In this document: positions 63,820 to 64,000 of the stretch, in pieces
Numbering within the stretch: position 1 is the stretch's first letter
Layout of the letters: the number at the start of each line of letters is the position of its first letter
Source: Candidatus Marimicrobium litorale
GTDB taxonomy: Bacteria > Pseudomonadota > Gammaproteobacteria > Pseudomonadales > Halieaceae
Direction of reading: 5' to 3'
Assembly: GCF_026262645.1 (NCBI RefSeq)
Contig: NZ_SHNO01000001.1
Coordinates: 3,038,001 to 3,102,000, forward strand
DNA length: 64,000 bases
Program-made: the position numbers and the translations under genes
The notes under the pieces: generated by a model
Told to the model about the DNA's origin: nothing
Database searches by the model: none
What the model saw: the letters and a program-made list of their open reading frames with translations, nothing else

Positions 63820-63843
63820 CGGGGCTGTCTCGCATGAGCCCCG
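63820..63843. terminator. hairpin between convergent prfC and gpx
   Basis: CGGGGCT / AGCCCCG with ten-base loop; lies 12 bases after prfC and just before the stop of the convergent gene. No T run, so bidirectional termination is only probable. Confidence 0.45.
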
Positions 63844-63849
63844 CGCCGG

Positions 63850-64000
63850 TTAGGTCAGCAGGGCCTCAATGTCTGCGGCAATCGCGGCAGGCTTATCTTT
63901 TGGCGCGTAACGCCGCACGACGTTGCCATCAGTATCCACGAGGAACTTGGTGAAGTTCCACTTGATACCCTCGCTGCCAAATACGCCAGGTGCTGCCTGC
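63850..64000 (-). CDS. glutathione peroxidase (partial, 5' end beyond window)
   Basis: The last 49 codons are visible, reading [20 protein letters not shown] with the Trp and Asn of the catalytic tetrad, and ending EALLT. Reduces hydroperoxides with thiols (glutathione or thioredoxin). Catalytic Cys lies outside the window. Confidence 0.9.
   Translation of the reverse strand, partial: QAAPGVFGSEGIKWNFTKFLVDTDGNVVRRYAPKDKPAAIAADIEALLT

Overview
The window is ordinary-looking chromosomal DNA of a Gram-negative heterotroph. Lipobox and Tat signal peptides, class I cytochromes c, an NhaD-type Na+/H+ antiporter, a PEP-CTERM surface protein, RF3 (prfC), apt and mtnP, and a wealth of SDR, P450, crotonase and esterase genes suggest a marine gammaproteobacterium, perhaps of the Halieaceae/Cellvibrionales type. 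The lineage is an inference, because no rRNA, tRNA, phage, insertion sequence or CRISPR array was recognised. Genes are dense and lie on both strands.

Region 1-26 kb is a catabolic and lipid-modifying neighbourhood. It holds a GFA-type protein (cut by the window edge), a crotonase, a cytochrome P450 broken by a stop codon and a 7-bp repeat expansion, a PhyH-like dioxygenase, an LLM-type flavin oxidoreductase, a predicted metal-dependent hydrolase, five classical SDRs and one NmrA-like protein, a Tat-exported carotenoid-oxygenase-like lipoprotein, an acyltransferase, a MAPEG protein, a SASA-like esterase, the tail of a decayed amidase, an exported nuclease/phosphatase-like lipoprotein, a PQQ/haem c dehydrogenase, two alpha/beta hydrolases and an intact P450. 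It looks like machinery for hydrophobic or terpenoid-like substrates, but no complete pathway can be assigned.

Region 26-39 kb carries nhaD, a phasin-like protein with a 13-copy 18-bp repeat encoding a Lys/Pro/Ala-rich arm, an orphan LuxR-type response regulator, a translationally coupled pair including a secreted matrixin-like zinc protease, a broken small membrane protein, an Lgt-like protein, a 1003-residue beta-propeller/di-haem/thrombospondin-type-3 protein, a sulfotransferase and a small secreted protein.

Region 39.7-45.8 kb is the most coherent system. On the minus strand mtnP and apt (purine salvage) are followed by four tightly packed genes that together form a closed glucosylglycerate cycle: D-glycerate kinase, a glucosyl-3-phosphoglycerate phosphatase-like HAD enzyme, glucosyl-3-phosphoglycerate synthase (GpgS), and a GH13_18 phosphorylase probably acting on glucosylglycerate. 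The kinase appears to start at a CTG codon behind a perfect GGAGGT ribosome site.

Region 46-64 kb holds an M61-like protease, a START protein, a methyltransferase, a membrane metallophosphoesterase, an export-oriented triad (cytochrome c5 lipoprotein, aldonolactone-oxidase-like flavoprotein, D-threonine-aldolase-like PLP protein), another P450, a lytic transglycosylase, a PEP-CTERM protein behind a good sigma-54 promoter match, an NMT1/THI5-type ABC importer, an adenylate-forming ligase coupled to a small S4 RNA-binding protein, prfC, and the start of a glutathione peroxidase cut by the window end.
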